Shown here one piece after another: positions 62,993 to 64,000 of a stretch of DNA of 64,000 nt; the stretch's first letter is position 1; each line of letters begins with the position of its first letter. Where the stretch lies: positions 186,001-250,000 of the forward strand of contig NZ_AUJK01000001.1 of assembly GCF_000424185.1 (NCBI RefSeq). The letters are read 5' to 3'. A program made the translations under genes and the position numbers. Source of the DNA: Prevotella sp. AGR2160. Its GTDB lineage: Bacteria; Bacteroidota; Bacteroidia; Bacteroidales; Bacteroidaceae. The notes beneath the pieces were generated by a model. The model was not told the origin of the DNA. It was given only the letters and a program-made list of their open reading frames with translations, and did not search any database.

Positions 62993-64000
62993 ATGTATAA
63001 GATCACGTTAGATCATACCACCTTTGCGTTCCCCGACTTGAAGATGTTGATGGCCAAGGCCACCCCCTTGAGGTCCGGGGACCAATTGGCTGGTATCGCA
63101 GCCAAAAGCATGGAAGAGCATGTGGCGGCACAGATGTGTCTTGCTGACGTGCCCTTACGGCGTTTCCTGGAGGAACCGCTCATAGACTATGAAAAGGATG
63201 AGGTGACACGGCTGGTCTTCGACACCCATGACGCCGGGGCTTTCGCACCCATCAGCGATCTCACGGTGGGGGAGTTCCGCAACTGGATCCTCAATGACCA
63301 TACGACACCGGAGATGCTCACGGCGGCAGCACCGGGTATCACGCCGGAGATGGCGGCTGCCGTCTCGAAGCTCATGCGCAATCAGGACCTGGTGCTCGCA
63401 GCACAGAAATGTCATGTGGTGACGAAGTTCCGCAATACCATCGGTCTGCAGGGCTCCATGGCGTCCCGCTTGCAGCCGAACAGTCCAACCGACGACCTCA
63501 AGGGTATCGCCGCGAGTATCATCGACGGACTGATGTACGGTTGTGGTGATGCCGTTATCGGTATCAATCCGGCCAGTGACTCCGTACCGTTGCTCGTCAA
63601 TTTGGAGAAGATGCTGGACGCTGTCATCACGAATTATGAAATCCCCACACAGAGCTGTGTGCTCAGTCATATCACCACAGGTATCGAGATGATCGAGCGT
63701 GGTGCGCCGATAGACCTCCTCTTTCAGAGTATCGCCGGAACGGAGAAGGCCAATGCCGGTTTCGGCATCAACCTCAAACTCCTCGACGAGGGTTATGATG
63801 CCGTGCGCAGTCTCCATCGCGGCACCCTGGGCGACAACTGCATGTATTTCGAGACCGGTCAGGGCTCAGCGCTGTCGTCGGATGCCAACTTCGGCGTTGA
63901 TGAGCAGACGTGTGAGTGCCGTTGTTATGCTGTGGCCCGTCGCTATCACCCGTTGTTGGTGAATACCGTCGTCGGGTTCATCGGTCCCGAGTATCTCTAT
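62993..64000 (+). CDS. eutB: Ethanolamine ammonia-lyase large subunit, N-terminal 336 residues (partial)
   Basis: Adenosylcobalamin enzyme that splits ethanolamine into acetaldehyde and ammonia. The visible part includes SGDQLAGIAAKSMEEHVAAQMCLADVPL (in two pieces), NPASDSVPLLVNLEKMLD, TQSCVLSHITTGIEM and DNCMYFETGQGSALSSDANFG, all typical of EutB. It begins 19 bases after the permease stop and runs off the window; eutC would be expected next. No microcompartment shell gene is seen so far. Confidence 0.94.
   Translation, partial: MYKITLDHTTFAFPDLKMLMAKATPLRSGDQLAGIAAKSMEEHVAAQMCLADVPLRRFLEEPLIDYEKDEVTRLVFDTHDAGAFAPISDLTVGEFRNWILNDHTTPEMLTAAAPGITPEMAAAVSKLMRNQDLVLAAQKCHVVTKFRNTIGLQGSMASRLQPNSPTDDLKGIAASIIDGLMYGCGDAVIGINPASDSVPLLVNLEKMLDAVITNYEIPTQSCVLSHITTGIEMIERGAPIDLLFQSIAGTEKANAGFGINLKLLDEGYDAVRSLHRGTLGDNCMYFETGQGSALSSDANFGVDEQTCECRCYAVARRYHPLLVNTVVGFIGPEYLY

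Overview
The window comes from a Bacteroidota genome, most likely a Prevotella-like member of the Prevotellaceae. Nearly every promoter I can read has the Bacteroidota form (a -33 TTG, 19-20 bases, then a -7 TAnnTTTG). The gene complement fits as well: the AsnA/DnaX neighbourhood, a long NusB, a Bacteroidota LptD, DUF5606, the YhhQ-QueF pair, a VorB-type 2-oxoacid:ferredoxin oxidoreductase with a small TPR protein, and GH43, GH94 and GH2 enzymes. Coding DNA is fairly GC-rich with C/G-ending codons. Intergenic DNA and a few accessory patches are AT-rich.

Layout. 1-4.1 kb: start of a DivIC/FtsB-like gene, dnaX, asnA, tRNA-Arg(CCG) and a small membrane protein. 4.1-7.0 kb: TPR protein plus a four-subunit 2-oxoacid:ferredoxin oxidoreductase operon. 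7.0-14.5 kb: PIG-L deacetylase, nagB, pepT, a CPA2 antiporter and a secreted GH43 enzyme. 14.6-22.8 kb: small secreted protein, SlyD-like isomerase, aroC, pyrD/pyrK, XRE regulator, holA, HsdR_N-domain protein, TerB/DnaJ protein. 22.8-26.5 kb: an accessory patch with a very AT-rich non-coding block, a PriCT-2/DUF3987 protein, a VirE_N (BT4734-like) protein and iteron-like repeats. 26.5-37.6 kb: GH94 phosphorylase, hslR-pth-rplY, nusB-yajC-ybbR-coaE-DUF5606-CaCA antiporter, yhhQ-queF, a lipoprotein. 37.8-47.4 kb: carboxyltransferase with a degenerate biotinyl domain, HD protein, LptD, Cys/Met-metabolism enzyme, HAD phosphatase, MalY-like lyase and a HigB/HigA-type toxin-antitoxin pair. 47.6-58.4 kb: TonB-type outer-membrane protein, aroB-menC-menE, DUF1858/DUF438/hemerythrin protein, NDH-2 and MATE exporter. 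58.6-64 kb: GH2 enzyme, crcB, a 5'-truncated APC permease and the start of eutB.

Genes that work together: aroB and aroC (chorismate) with menC and menE (menaquinone) and an NDH-2 that would reduce the quinone; yhhQ and queF (queuosine precursor salvage and preQ1 synthesis); pyrD and pyrK (orotate); GH43, GH94 and GH2 (plant or host glycan breakdown); dnaX and holA (clamp loader).

The most unusual property of the window is its set of small palindromic repeats. At least six families occur between genes. They also provide stop codons and C-terminal residues for several genes, may contribute a start codon in one, and lie in frame inside the GH2 enzyme in the manner of Rickettsia palindromic elements. 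One family (four copies, 108-117 bp) has identical 28-bp inverted arms around two inner hairpins. The second most unusual feature is the split primase module at 23.5-26.4 kb with iteron-like repeats and a duplicated promoter. All functional calls rest on reading translations and motifs; no searches were run.
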